Source: an uncultured Bacilli bacterium (GTDB taxonomy: Bacteria; Bacillota_I; Bacilli_A; RF39; UBA660). Taken from it: a stretch of 64,000 nt of DNA. Shown here in pieces: positions 15,993 through 25,487 of this stretch. A program made the position numbers and the translations under genes. The stretch covers positions 1 through 64,000 of the forward strand of contig CAKOMW010000001.1 in the NCBI GenBank assembly GCA_934096805.1, in the 5' to 3' direction. Every line of letters starts with the position of its first letter. Position 1 is the first letter of the stretch. The notes under the pieces were generated by a model that saw only the letters and a list, made by a program, of their open reading frames with translations, had not been told where the DNA came from and made no database searches.

Positions 15993-18108
15993 ACATTGCA
16001 TCTTTTCTTGAGAAGTTTAGTCTTCCTTTGTTGTCTGTTCCTATGGCTTTTACAACGATTGTGTCTCCAGTTTTTACTACGTCTTCTACTTTTTCTACTC
16101 TTTCTTTTGATAGTTTTGAGATATGAACTAGTCCTTCACAACCTGGCCATAGTTCAACGAAGCATCCAAATGGTTCAGTTTTTATTACTTTTGCTTCGTA
16201 TAGTTTTCCTTCTTCTACTTCTCTGGTGATGTCTTCGATCATTTTTACAGCTTTATCTATTACAGAATAATCATTGTGGTAAAGGATTATTCTTCCATCA
16301 TCTTCAATATCTATTTTGATAGCATTTTTATCATTTACACTTATTACGTTACTTGAATCTTGAATGATTTTAGTTATAACGTCTCCTCCACGTCCAATGA
16401 CGTCTTTTATTTGTGATTCTTTGATTTGAATTTGTTTTAGTTTTGGTGCGTATGGTGATAGTTCTTTTCTAGGTTCTGAGATGGCTGTTTTCATGTTTTC
16501 TAGAATTTCGAATCTTGCTTTTTTTGCTTGTTGTAGTGCTTCTTGAAGTATTTCTTTGGTTATTCCTTGGATTTTTATGTCCATTTGTAGGGCACATATA
16601 CCGTTTTTAGTTCCTGCGACTTTGAAGTCCATGTCACCAAAGTGGTCTTCTGCTCCTTGTATGTCTGTTAGAATTGTGTACTTATCGCCATTTGTTATTA
16701 GACCCATGGCAATTCCTGCGACCATGTCTTTTATTGGAACTCCAGCGGCCATTAGTGACATACAGCCAGCACATATTGAGGCTTGTGATGATGAACCGTT
16801 TGATTCTAATACTTCAGATACTACTCTTATTGTGTATGGGAATTCTTCTTCGGTTGGTATTACTTGGGATAAAGCTTTTTCTCCAAGGGCACCGTGTCCG
16901 ATTTCTCTTCTTCCTGGGGCTCCATATCTTCCTGTTTCTCCGACACTGAATTGAGGGAAGTTATAGTGATGCATGAATCTTTTTCCTTCTTCATCTGATA
17001 GGCCATCTAGAATTTGATATTCGCTTATTGAACCTAGGGTTGTAACGCTTAGTACTTGAGTTTGTCCTCTTGTGAATAAGGCTGAACCGTGGGTACGTGG
17101 TAAAAGGTCTATTTCAGATGATAGTGGTCTTATTTCGTCTATTTTTCTTCCGTCTGGTCTTATTTTTTCATCTGTTATTAGTCTTCTTATTTCTTCGTAT
17201 TCAATTGCTTCCAAGACTTCATTTACTTGTTTTAAGATTTTTTCTTGTTCATCTTTTTCTTTGTATATTTCTTTGAATTGTTCTCTAACTTCTTCTTTTA
17301 GTTCGTCTATTTTTTCTTGACGAGCAAGTTTTTCTTCGATTTGAATGGCATTAATCATCTTTATAGTAATCATGTCTCTTACTTTGTTGTTTATTTCGCT
17401 GTCTATGGTTATGATTGGGTATTCTTTTTTTGGTTTCCCTACTTCTTTTATGATTTGTTCTTCAAATTCAATTAAGTCTTTGATGGCTTCATGACCGAAC
17501 ATTAGAGCTTCTAGCATGTCTTCTTCGGATACTTCTTTGGCTGATGATTCAACCATGTTAATTGCATTTTTTGTTCCTGCGACTGTTAAGTAAATATCGC
17601 TTTGTTCTTGTTGTTCTGGGGTTGGATTTATTATAAAGTTATTGTCTATTCTACCTACTATGACTGAGGCGATTGGTCCCATAAAAGGTAGGTCGCTTAT
17701 TGATAGGGCTAAACTTGAGCCAAATAGTGCAGTCATTTCTGGTGAATTTGCAGTGTCTACTGATAAAACATTGTTTACTACTTGAACTTCATTTTTAAAC
17801 CCTTCTTTGAATAGTGGTCTAATTGGTCTATCGATTAGACGGGCTGCTAATGTTGCGTTTTCGGTTGGTCTTCCTTCTCTTTTTATGAAGCCTCCGGGTA
17901 TTTTGCCTACTGAATATTGTTTTTCTTGGTATAGAACCATAAGGGGAAAGAAATCTCCGGTTGTTGGTTCTTTTCCGTTAGTTACTGCGGTTAAAACTAC
18001 TGTATCACCGTATCTTACTAGGCATGATGATGATGCTTGTTTTGCTAATTGTCCTATTTCTACTACTATTTTACGACCTCTAAAGTCATATTCAAATGTT
18101 TTTTTCAT
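15991..18108 (-). CDS. pnp: Polyribonucleotide nucleotidyltransferase (PNPase)
   Basis: PNPase degrades RNA 3' to 5' using phosphate. Two RNase PH domains ([14 protein letters not shown]... and [19 protein letters not shown] with [10 protein letters not shown]) are followed by a KH domain ([14 protein letters not shown]) and an S1 domain ([34 protein letters not shown]). The start is at 18108 with AGGAGG just upstream; the extension to 18132 has none. The resulting 705 residues are standard. It lies 37 nt downstream of rpsO, the conserved rpsO-pnp order. Confidence 0.97.
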   Translation of the reverse strand: MKKTFEYDFRGRKIVVEIGQLAKQASSSCLVRYGDTVVLTAVTNGKEPTTGDFFPLMVLYQEKQYSVGKIPGGFIKREGRPTENATLAARLIDRPIRPLFKEGFKNEVQVVNNVLSVDTANSPEMTALFGSSLALSISDLPFMGPIASVIVGRIDNNFIINPTPEQQEQSDIYLTVAGTKNAINMVESSAKEVSEEDMLEALMFGHEAIKDLIEFEEQIIKEVGKPKKEYPIITIDSEINNKVRDMITIKMINAIQIEEKLARQEKIDELKEEVREQFKEIYKEKDEQEKILKQVNEVLEAIEYEEIRRLITDEKIRPDGRKIDEIRPLSSEIDLLPRTHGSALFTRGQTQVLSVTTLGSISEYQILDGLSDEEGKRFMHHYNFPQFSVGETGRYGAPGRREIGHGALGEKALSQVIPTEEEFPYTIRVVSEVLESNGSSSQASICAGCMSLMAAGVPIKDMVAGIAMGLITNGDKYTILTDIQGAEDHFGDMDFKVAGTKNGICALQMDIKIQGITKEILQEALQQAKKARFEILENMKTAISEPRKELSPYAPKLKQIQIKESQIKDVIGRGGDVITKIIQDSSNVISVNDKNAIKIDIEDDGRIILYHNDYSVIDKAVKMIEDITREVEEGKLYEAKVIKTEPFGCFVELWPGCEGLVHISKLSKERVEKVEDVVKTGDTIVVKAIGTDNKGRLNFSRKDAM

Positions 18109-18145
18109 TGTTCCTCCTAAAATAAAAGACACTAAAAAATAGTGC

Positions 18146-18415
18146 CTACTTTCTTAATCCTAATTTTTTAACGACTTCACGATATCTAGTAACGTCTTTA
18201 TTTTTTAAGTAGTTAAGTAAACTTCTTCTTTGTCCTACTTTCTTTAAAAGACCTCTTCTAGAATGGTAATCGTGCTTGTGTTCTTTTAAGTGTTCTGTTA
18301 AGTTTTTAATTTCTTCTGTTAAAATTGCTATTTGTACTTCAGCAGAACCTGTATCTTTTTCACCTCTTGCGAAGTTTTTTATGATTTCTTGTTTTGCTTC
18401 TTTGTTTAAAGCCAT
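18146..18415 (-). CDS. rpsO: 30S ribosomal protein S15
   Basis: S15 binds the central domain of 16S rRNA. The 89 residues contain [24 protein letters not shown] and the conserved [33 protein letters not shown] lies ahead of the ATG. It is the first gene of the rpsO-pnp unit, with a promoter at 18492-18520 and about 75 nt of leader. Confidence 0.97.
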   Translation of the reverse strand: MALNKEAKQEIIKNFARGEKDTGSAEVQIAILTEEIKNLTEHLKEHKHDYHSRRGLLKKVGQRRSLLNYLKNKDVTRYREVVKKLGLRK

Positions 18416-18491
18416 TTTTTTACCTCCTTATATTTTTCACCAATACCTAGATAACAAGGTTTTTCGTTTATCCAAGAAATGGAACATCATT

Positions 18492-18520
18492 AATATACTA
18501 TAAATATATGTTTTTTGCAA
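18492..18520 (-). promoter_or_regulatory. Promoter of rpsO-pnp
   Basis: TTGCAA (18515-18520), a 17-nt spacer and TATATT (18492-18497) on the minus strand. Confidence 0.65.
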
Positions 18521-18535
18521 GTGTTTTTTAACATT

Positions 18536-18563
18536 TTTAAAAAGATTGGATAATTCCAATCTT
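18536..18563 (-). terminator. Terminator after the beta-helix surface gene
   Basis: The stem AAAGATTGGA/TTCCAATCTTT (18541-18563) has a T tail on the minus strand, just past the stop at 18568. Confidence 0.8.
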
Positions 18564-18567
18564 TTTA

Positions 18568-20154
18568 TTATTTTATATAGATAGATTTTGCACTTGACCA
18601 ATTTGAATAGTATGTTGTTTTGTTTACAACTTTGTAAGTCCTAACTCTTACATAGTATTTTTTCTTTGCTTTTAAGTTTTTAATCTTTTTAGTTGTTGTT
18701 TTGTTAGAAATTTTGTATGTTTTTGCAGAATTAAATTTCTTGTTTGTAGAATATTGTATTTGATATCCTGTTGTTTGTGTTCTCATTTTACTTACTTTGA
18801 CAGTCATTTGTTTTTTGCCTCTGGTTATTTTTGATATTTTGTTAGCTTTAGGATTTATTGTAAAGTATAGTTTTTCTGGTTTCAAGTTGCTGTATTTTCC
18901 TAAGTAAGTTATTTGAACATAGTATTTTCCTACATTTTTCCTTCCACTTTGGTATGTTATTTTATAATCAGTATTGTTTATTAATTTTTTTCCTAAGCCA
19001 TTTGTTACTGTAACTGCTGGGGTTCTTACTGAACCGTTATAATTATATGTAGTTGTGTTTAGTTTTTTTGTTTTTGGCAGTGATGAAATTATTATTTCTT
19101 TAGCTGTTGTGTAAGTCATTCCGCTTTTTGTTTCTGTTTGGTTGTTATTAATTATACTTGTTGAAGGAATGTATGTTTCTAGCTTGGCGTTCATTGGAAT
19201 AGTTATACCCCCAAGAGTGCTTGTAGAGCTTGTTTTTGTTTTTAATTCATTTAAGGTAACGTTAGCATCTCCCATTATTTGGATTCCTGCTGCTTGTTTT
19301 GTTATGAATTCCCCACCGTTTATTGTAGCGGTTTTTGATATTCTTGCGGCATGACTAGTTTCTGATTCAAATGTACCACCATTTATTATAGCCTTTCCGT
19401 CTTTTATGTATATAGCATTTAATTTTGAGCTAAATGTACCACTTTTTATTATTAATTCTGAGTCTTTTCCTGATGTTTCAATGGCTATTCCACTTGATGA
19501 TGTTTTTGATAGTGTTATATTAGTGTTTTCAATTGTTACCTTAGCATTTGAAACTGAGATTCCATTTGTGGCAGTAGGATTACCTAATGTTATATTGGAA
19601 TTTTTTATATTTATTGTTCCCTCGGCTCCTGCTGATACTCCAGTTTTTTCTGCTTTTATTGTTGAATTATCAATATTTATAGTGTTGGTGCCATAATTAT
19701 AAACTGCAGGGCTTGTACTGTCGGCAACGATTGTTGTGTTTTCAATTTTTAGTTTGTTAATTCTAGAATTATTGTAAATCGTTATTCCCTTTTGAGCTCT
19801 TATGTAATCTTTGTTAGTATTACTTGTATCTGTTATGGTAAAATCTTTTGAATTACTATATAGGATTATTCCTCCGTCTACTTCTGACGTGAAGTAGATG
19901 CTGTTCCCATTTAAGTCTAGAACGATGTTTTCTTCATTATTAAAGATAATTTTATTGTTTGATTCTAAGCTTTTGGTCAATTTTATAGTGTTTCCACTTA
20001 TTTTTGCTGTTCCCCCATAGTAGTAAATATAATAAAGTAAGTCTTCTTTGGTTGTAATTATTCCTGGTGTTTTTCCAGTTTCAGCATTTACATTAATGTA
20101 TCCTAATGATAAAAATAAAGTAAATACTAGTAATAATAATTTGAATTTTTTCAT
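18568..20154 (-). CDS. Secreted beta-helix protein with C-terminal fibronectin-III domain
   Basis: The 528-residue protein starts with a signal peptide (KKFKLLLLVFTLFLSLGYINVNA). Residues about 35-340 are short strand-turn repeats of the type NIKNSNITLG, INGGTFES and TINGGEF, typical of a right-handed parallel beta-helix. Two small beta domains follow: VRTPAVTVTNGLGKKL with YKITYQSGRKNVGKYYV, and a fibronectin-III-like end (GYQIQYSTNKKF...YYVRVRTYKVV). There is no LPXTG motif or membrane anchor, so it may be released or wall-associated. AGGAGG precedes the ATG, and it forms a unit of its own. Adhesion or glycan binding is a reasonable guess; no catalytic residues can be named. Confidence 0.8.
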   Translation of the reverse strand: MKKFKLLLLVFTLFLSLGYINVNAETGKTPGIITTKEDLLYYIYYYGGTAKISGNTIKLTKSLESNNKIIFNNEENIVLDLNGNSIYFTSEVDGGIILYSNSKDFTITDTSNTNKDYIRAQKGITIYNNSRINKLKIENTTIVADSTSPAVYNYGTNTINIDNSTIKAEKTGVSAGAEGTINIKNSNITLGNPTATNGISVSNAKVTIENTNITLSKTSSSGIAIETSGKDSELIIKSGTFSSKLNAIYIKDGKAIINGGTFESETSHAARISKTATINGGEFITKQAAGIQIMGDANVTLNELKTKTSSTSTLGGITIPMNAKLETYIPSTSIINNNQTETKSGMTYTTAKEIIISSLPKTKKLNTTTYNYNGSVRTPAVTVTNGLGKKLINNTDYKITYQSGRKNVGKYYVQITYLGKYSNLKPEKLYFTINPKANKISKITRGKKQMTVKVSKMRTQTTGYQIQYSTNKKFNSAKTYKISNKTTTKKIKNLKAKKKYYVRVRTYKVVNKTTYYSNWSSAKSIYIK

Positions 20155-20402
20155 TTTCTTTTCCTCCTAAGGATATTATAGCTTTTTTTGTTTTTCTAGT
20201 ATATATGCCAAAGGTAATATTTTTTCTTGATTAAATATTACTTATGTCATTATTGATTTTTGCTTTTTTCAACATTGTTTTTTGTATTTGTTTCTTTTTT
20301 TGGAATTAATAAATGTTTTTCGGGGGAATGATTTTTTCTTATTTTATTTTTGCAATTGATTCGACTTTTTTTATGTAAATTTTTGTGTAAAGAAAAAAAG
20401 AC

Positions 20403-21053
20403 TTATTTATATTCTTTTAGGAGTCTTTTTTGTTCTTTTTTTAGATATTTTTGTTGTTTTTTGTATTCTTTTTTGTTCAGTGTACTAATGTGTTCGAATC
20501 GGCAATTTTCTTCTTGGTCTATATCATTAAAAATATAGGGTTCTTTTTGTTTTATTTTATTGTATGTTTCTGTTTTTTTACCTGTTGGTGTTTGTGTTAA
20601 TTCATAGGTGTAAGCATTTTTATCTTTCAGAATAAACATAGCTTTATGGATTATGTTAGCATTTGTTGTATTTTTTTCAGTCATATAGTATGTTTTTAAT
20701 TCATTTTCTATATATTCTTCAGTTACGACAGTCTGAATGTCATTTTCTTCTTTGATGTCTTCAACAAATATCATGTTTTTGTAAAATCTGATTGTTATGT
20801 TTTGTCTTAGTGTTATTTTGTCGTCTTGTTTTTTTATTTTTATTTCTATGATTGTTTCTTCTTCTGTTTGAAAAAATTGTATTCCTAGATTTTTTGTATT
20901 GTCCATCGTTGCTTGAAAAAAGCCATTTGTTAGTTCTGCTAATCTGAATGTGCTTTCCTTATATATTTGCCATTCTATTTCATGTACTAGTTTATTATAT
21001 TTTTCATTTTTTATTATTTTGTCAAATAGTTCTATTGTCTCTTCATTAATCAT
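20403..21053 (-). CDS. Unrecognised 216-aa soluble protein
   Basis: A GAGGTG binding site precedes the ATG at 21053, and a terminator (AAAAGACT...AGTCTTTT, about 20394-20437) overlaps the 3' end. The protein has no signal peptide or membrane span. It shows alternating strands (TIIEIKIKKQDDKITLRQNITIRFYK) and a highly basic Lys-rich tail (KKQQKYLKKEQKRLLKEYK) that could bind nucleic acid. It stands alone between the beta-helix gene and the SASP gene. I cannot assign a family. Confidence 0.7.
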   Translation of the reverse strand: MINEETIELFDKIIKNEKYNKLVHEIEWQIYKESTFRLAELTNGFFQATMDNTKNLGIQFFQTEEETIIEIKIKKQDDKITLRQNITIRFYKNMIFVEDIKEENDIQTVVTEEYIENELKTYYMTEKNTTNANIIHKAMFILKDKNAYTYELTQTPTGKKTETYNKIKQKEPYIFNDIDQEENCRFEHISTLNKKEYKKQQKYLKKEQKRLLKEYK

Positions 21054-21135
21054 TAAAACCCACCTCTTCTTTTATTATAAATTAAAAGGATAGAAAAATA
21101 AACATTTTCTACCCTATTTATCAAATTAATTATAA

Positions 21136-21345
21136 CTATTTAGTGTAGTTTCCGCCGCTTAATTGAGACATTCCTCTTTCAACTAAACGTTTAGTGATTT
21201 CTCCACCAACTGAACCATTAGCTCTTGAAGTAGCATCTGGACCTAAAGTTACACCAAATTCTCTAGCTATTTCATATTTCATAGCTTCGATTGCTTGTTT
21301 AGCTCCTGGAACTACTAGCTTGCTATTTGCCTTGTTTTGATTCAT
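21136..21345 (-). CDS. Alpha/beta-type small acid-soluble spore protein
   Basis: SASPs coat spore DNA and protect it from UV and heat. The 69 residues carry the family core: [36 protein letters not shown]. The EIA segment is where the GPR protease cuts at germination. AGGAGGTG lies ahead of the ATG, and a near-consensus sigma-G promoter lies at 21370-21398. It is a one-gene unit, as usual, and strong evidence that the organism makes endospores. Confidence 0.97.
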   Translation of the reverse strand: MNQNKANSKLVVPGAKQAIEAMKYEIAREFGVTLGPDATSRANGSVGGEITKRLVERGMSQLSGGNYTK

Positions 21346-21369
21346 TGTTTTTCACCTCCTATACATTAA

Positions 21370-21398
21370 TAGAATGTGAATTTTTGACAATTTCATAC
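21370..21398 (-). promoter_or_regulatory. Sigma-G promoter of the SASP gene
   Basis: The minus strand reads GTATG (21394-21398, GHATR), 17 nt, then CATTCTA (21370-21376, CATNHTA). It lies about 25 nt upstream of the SASP start codon, as expected for a late forespore gene. Confidence 0.75.
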
Positions 21399-21423
21399 AT
21401 TTTTTAGATTGGTAATTTTTGGT

Positions 21424-22602
21424 TTATAGAATATCGCTAAATTCGTTTTCTTCTTTTATTTTTAAAACAATTGTGTCTTTTATTGATTCTTTTATTAGTT
21501 CTTGATATTTTATCTTTTCTTCTTCTTTTAAGCATTTTTCATGTTTAGGATTTATTACTGGATGTTTTGGTACAAATATAGTACAACAATCTTCATATGG
21601 AAGGATGCTTGTTTCATAAGTATTTATTTTTTTTGCTATGTCAATTATTTCTAATTTGTCTAAACAAGCTACTGGTCTGATTACTGGAATTTTAACAACT
21701 TCGTTAATTACTTTCATGCTACTTAGAGTCTGACTTGCTACTTGTCCGATTGATTCACCATTTATTAACACTAAGTGTTCATTGGTATTTGCTATTTGTT
21801 CGCTTATACGATACATCATTCTTCGTAGAATAGTTATAATATATGTAGAATCACAATTTTTGTAAATTTCTTCTTGAAGTTTTGTGATCGGTACAACGTA
21901 CAGATTAATTTCGTTTGTGTATTTCAATAGTTCTTTGGCTAGGCTTTTTACTTTTTCTCTTGCATTTAGGCTTGTGTGTGGTATGGCTTCAAAGTAAATT
22001 GCGTCTATTTTTATTCCTCTTTTTAGTGCTAAGTATCCAGCAACTGGTGAGTCGATTCCTCCAGAGAGCATTAATAATCCTTTTTGTTGTACGCCAACAG
22101 GGTATCCGCCTTTTCCTAGGATGTCATTAAAGTATATGTATGTATCTTCTTTATTTATTTCTATTTTTACGAATATTTCTGGATTGTTTACGTCTACTTT
22201 AATATTTTTTATGTTTTTAAGAATGTGGCCACCTATTATATTGTTGAATTCCATGCTTGGTATTTCAAATGTTTTGTCTCTTCTTTTGGTTTCTACTTTA
22301 AATGTTTTAAATTTTTTTTCTTTTAAAAGTTTTAGTGTCAAATTTTTGATGTCTTCAGTATTAGTATGTGCTTTATAGCAAATGTTAAACGCATGAATAC
22401 CAAATGTATTTCCTACGATATTTAGAATTTCTTCAAGATTGTTGGTACATGTTATATACATTCTTGAGTGTTCTTTTATTATTTTTGCATCATATTTTTT
22501 TATTTTTTCATTTAAGTTGTTATATAGAGTGTTAATGAATTGTTTTCTGTTGTCACCTTTTGTTGTTAGTTCTCCATATTTTATAAGGATTATGTTTTCC
22601 AT
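21424..22602 (-). CDS. thiI: tRNA 4-thiouridine synthase ThiI
   Basis: ThiI adenylates U8 of tRNA and adds sulfur delivered by a cysteine desulfurase. The N-terminal ferredoxin-like/THUMP region (about 1-165) is followed by the PP-loop ATPase motif SGGIDSPVAGYLA (about residue 180) and PYEDCCTIFVPKHP near the end. At 392 residues it lacks the C-terminal rhodanese domain of the E. coli protein, like the Bacillus enzyme. GAGGTG precedes the ATG. A desulfurase is usually adjacent in Bacillus; here the nearest is at 34.2-35.3 kb. Confidence 0.94.
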   Translation of the reverse strand: MENIILIKYGELTTKGDNRKQFINTLYNNLNEKIKKYDAKIIKEHSRMYITCTNNLEEILNIVGNTFGIHAFNICYKAHTNTEDIKNLTLKLLKEKKFKTFKVETKRRDKTFEIPSMEFNNIIGGHILKNIKNIKVDVNNPEIFVKIEINKEDTYIYFNDILGKGGYPVGVQQKGLLMLSGGIDSPVAGYLALKRGIKIDAIYFEAIPHTSLNAREKVKSLAKELLKYTNEINLYVVPITKLQEEIYKNCDSTYIITILRRMMYRISEQIANTNEHLVLINGESIGQVASQTLSSMKVINEVVKIPVIRPVACLDKLEIIDIAKKINTYETSILPYEDCCTIFVPKHPVINPKHEKCLKEEEKIKYQELIKESIKDTIVLKIKEENEFSDIL

Positions 22603-22616
22603 GGTTCACCTCTTTA

Positions 22617-22642
22617 AAAAAAATAAGCAATTGCTTATTTTT
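22617..22642 (-). terminator. Terminator between tig and thiI
   Basis: The hairpin AAATAAGCAATTGCTTATTT overlaps the tig stop and is followed by T on the minus strand. Read-through would feed thiI. Confidence 0.7.
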
Positions 22643-23901
22643 TAGTTATTTTCTTTTAAGAATTCAATTACTTTTCTTATTTCTAATTCATATTTTAGCA
22701 TTTCGATGCCACCATACATTGATAGAAATTCGTTTTTGTCCATTTCATATCTTTTGCATAGTTCGTCAGCTTCATCGTTTGCTTCTTTTTCTGATACTTC
22801 GATTTTTTCTTCTTTTTTGATTTTATCAATTATGAATCTATAAAGAATGTGTTTTTCAGCTTCTGGTTTCATTTGTTTTCTTAGATCTTCTTCGGTTGAT
22901 TTTGTTATTTCAAAGAATGTTTCAAGTGATAGTCCTTGCATTCTTACTTGTTCTTCAAATCTTTTAATCATGTGATTTATTTCTTCTTCTTTTAGTTCTT
23001 CTGGAATTTCTGTAGTTGTTTGTTCAGCAATCTTAGCAAGAATTTCATCAATGTATTTTTCTTCTAATTCGTGTTCTTTATTGGCTTTTATATTTTTTTC
23101 TATTTCTTCTCTTAGAGTTTCTTCTGATGTTACACCTTCAAGTCCTAAGTCTTCGAAGAATTCTTCATCTAGTTCTCTTGTTACTTTTTCTTTTATTTCA
23201 TTTACTTTTACTTTGAATACTACTTCTTTTCCTTTTAGGTCTTCAACGTGATAGTCTTCTGGGAAAGTAAGTGTTATATCTTTTTCTTCGTCTTTTTTCA
23301 TTCCTATTACTTGTTCTTCAAAACCTGGAATAAATGTTTTAGAGCCTATTTCTAGTGGATAGTTTTCTCCTTTTCCTCCTTCAAACGGAACACCGTCTTT
23401 GAAACCTTCAAAATCAATTACAGCGATGTTTCCTTCTTCTACTTCTCCAAATTCTTTTACAACTAGTTCGCTATATTTAGCTAATAAGTGTCCTACTTCA
23501 TGATCTATTTCTTCTTTTGTTACTTTGGCTTCTTCTTTATTTATTTTTAGTCCTTTGTATTTTTTTATTTCTACTTCTGGCATTGTTGTAATAACGAATT
23601 CTAATTCTACACCGTCTTCTCCGATTGATTTTATATCAACTTTTGGGTCAATTATTGGTTCATAATTATTTTCTTTTATTGCTTTATCATAGGCTGTCGG
23701 TAGTAAAGTATCGATTGCTTCCATGTATAGTGACTCTTTTCCTACTTTTTTGAAATAGATGTCTTTTGGTACTTTTCCTTTTCTAAAGCCATCCATTTTT
23801 ATGTCATTTTTCTTTTTATCGAATGCTTTGTCTATTGCATTTTCAAATTCTTCTTTTGTAAATTTAATTGTTACATTGTGTATATTATTGTTTTTTTCCA
23901 T
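22642..23901 (-). CDS. tig: Trigger factor (ribosome-associated chaperone)
   Basis: Trigger factor binds nascent chains at the ribosome exit and has prolyl isomerase activity. It has the N-terminal ribosome-docking motif GFRKGKVP (usually GFRPGKVP), an FKBP-type PPIase domain (about 150-235: GNIAVIDFEGFKDGVPFEGGKGENYPLEIGS) and a long helical C-terminal arm. The start at 23901 is chosen because AAGGAGAG precedes it; the longer frame to 23967 has no binding site. This gives 419 residues, near normal. The usual downstream clpX is not here. Confidence 0.95.
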   Translation of the reverse strand: MEKNNNIHNVTIKFTKEEFENAIDKAFDKKKNDIKMDGFRKGKVPKDIYFKKVGKESLYMEAIDTLLPTAYDKAIKENNYEPIIDPKVDIKSIGEDGVELEFVITTMPEVEIKKYKGLKINKEEAKVTKEEIDHEVGHLLAKYSELVVKEFGEVEEGNIAVIDFEGFKDGVPFEGGKGENYPLEIGSKTFIPGFEEQVIGMKKDEEKDITLTFPEDYHVEDLKGKEVVFKVKVNEIKEKVTRELDEEFFEDLGLEGVTSEETLREEIEKNIKANKEHELEEKYIDEILAKIAEQTTTEIPEELKEEEINHMIKRFEEQVRMQGLSLETFFEITKSTEEDLRKQMKPEAEKHILYRFIIDKIKKEEKIEVSEKEANDEADELCKRYEMDKNEFLSMYGGIEMLKYELEIRKVIEFLKENN

Positions 23902-24092
23902 ATTATCTCTCCTTTTCGTAAATATTATATAATATTTATTTATTAATATCAAGGAAAAATGTGGCAATCACTAAAAAAATAGTTTAGTTAATTGTCAGTG
24001 TAATTTCGATATTTTTTATTTATTTTTTTGTATACTTGGAAAATAGTTTGATTTAGCAATTATTTTCTTTATATATGAGAAAAACAAGTTTT

Positions 24093-24809
24093 TTACTTGT
24101 TTTCTAGGTCTGGTTTTGGGGTTTCAATTAATCCTTGGAGTTTTTTCTTTATTTTTCCTACTACACTCATATTAGGGAAAGCTTTTACAAGGCGTTTTGA
24201 GAAGTATGATTTTTTTGTGAATATTTCTCTTATGTAAGTGTTTACATCTTCGGTTATGTCTTTGTTTATCGAACTTATTCCTTTTAGGGTTTGTTTGTAT
24301 CCTGATACTACGATAAATGAGAATATAAAGTCTATTACAAAGATTGTAGCAATTATTATTGATAGGATATTTAAGCCAATAGGATTCATTTTTTCATATA
24401 GATTTATGAAGAATGGGTTTAAAAAGTATATTACTAGTAAGGCTACCAAGCCAAAAGGGACCATTGTTTCTAGGCATATTCTTCCATTTATATTAAATTT
24501 TCGATTGCTGTAGTCCCACCATCTTGCTTTGAATAGTTTTTCCATTAGTAGGCTTGTAAAGTATTCTAGTAATGAGCATATTACTATGGACATACAGAAT
24601 AAACTGAATGCTGAGTCTTGGTATCTACTTAGAAGTATGGTTATTAAAAGTCCTCCGACGCCGTAGATTGGAATATATGGGCCAAGCATGAATCCTCTGT
24701 TGTATAATTTTTTGGTACCAATAAAGACATATACTGTTTCAAGAATCCAACCGATTGTGGCATAGGTTATGAATAGCATAAAGTAAATTTGGATAGTTTG
24801 GATGGTCAT
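24093..24809 (-). CDS. CmpB-family putative membrane protein (type-IV ABC-transporter-like)
   Basis: The 238 residues have about five to six membrane spans and the motifs of the CmpB-like putative ABC permease family: GWILETVYVFIGTKKLYNRGFMLGPYIPIYGVGG and WWDYSNRKFNINGRICLETMVPFGL. A charged cytoplasmic tail of about 60 residues follows. The function of this family is not established. A second member is at 30430-31101. A binding site (GGAGCGTGA) lies just upstream, and a terminator stem (AAAACAAGT/ACTTGTTTT) overlaps the 3' end. Confidence 0.8.
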   Translation of the reverse strand: MTIQTIQIYFMLFITYATIGWILETVYVFIGTKKLYNRGFMLGPYIPIYGVGGLLITILLSRYQDSAFSLFCMSIVICSLLEYFTSLLMEKLFKARWWDYSNRKFNINGRICLETMVPFGLVALLVIYFLNPFFINLYEKMNPIGLNILSIIIATIFVIDFIFSFIVVSGYKQTLKGISSINKDITEDVNTYIREIFTKKSYFSKRLVKAFPNMSVVGKIKKKLQGLIETPKPDLENK

Positions 24810-24982
24810 TATATCACGCTCCGTATAAGTTATATTATGAGTATATCAAATATTGATTATAAAAGCAAAGTATTTCGAACGATTAATTAATACTAATTTC
24901 GTGTTTTGTAGGATATTTTGGTTTTTTATTGCAATTATGTTTTTCTTGTTTTAAAATTGTGTTTTTTTGTGTAAGATTAATT

Positions 24983-25360
24983 ATGAGTACGATTGATAAG
25001 GAAATTGATAATTATAATCTTCAGATAGTTGCTTCTCTTTTGTTTGTGGTTTCTATTTTTATTTCGATTTTTCTTACTTATAGTGAAGAGCTTGGATTGT
25101 TTAATAGGAATACTTTGAGTAGAGGTTGTGTGAATAAGGTTAATATTTTTAACAGAATTTTTGCTTTGGGTATTTTGTGTATTTTTTTATATTCTAGCTT
25201 TGTTACGCGAGATATTGCGATTGATAAGGGTCATAATGTAGAGGAGCATAATTTTAGAATTTTTATTAATTTGATTACTCTTGTTCCTGCGCTTCTTACT
25301 TTGTATGTTGCGGTTAAATATCAGGGTGAGGATATTGATTTTGGGGAAAGTCCTTTGTAA
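24983..25360 (+). CDS. Small membrane protein of unknown function
   Basis: A 125-residue protein if started at ATG 24983 (MSTIDKEIDNYNLQ). Three hydrophobic stretches are visible (IVASLLFVVSIFISIFLTY, IFNRIFALGILCIFLYSS and LITLVPALLTLYVAV). No clear ribosome binding site is seen, and a longer frame from 24929 is less likely. The charged ends and balanced codon use suggest a real gene, lying opposite in direction to its neighbours. No family recognised. Confidence 0.55.
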   Translation: MSTIDKEIDNYNLQIVASLLFVVSIFISIFLTYSEELGLFNRNTLSRGCVNKVNIFNRIFALGILCIFLYSSFVTRDIAIDKGHNVEEHNFRIFINLITLVPALLTLYVAVKYQGEDIDFGESPL

Positions 25361-25458
25361 TGAATGCAGAATAGTATTAAATGATAGTTAAATAAGAAGT
25401 GGATATTTTGTTTATTGTAACCAATCTTCTTTGTTAGAAATGTTCTTTCTTTGTATAT

Positions 25459-25486
25459 CAAAAAAGTGCTTGGCGCACTTTTATTT
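25459..25486. terminator. Terminator after asnS
   Basis: The stem AAAAGTGC/GCACTTTT has T-rich flanks and lies immediately past the asnS stop. Confidence 0.75.
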
Positions 25487-25487
25487 T

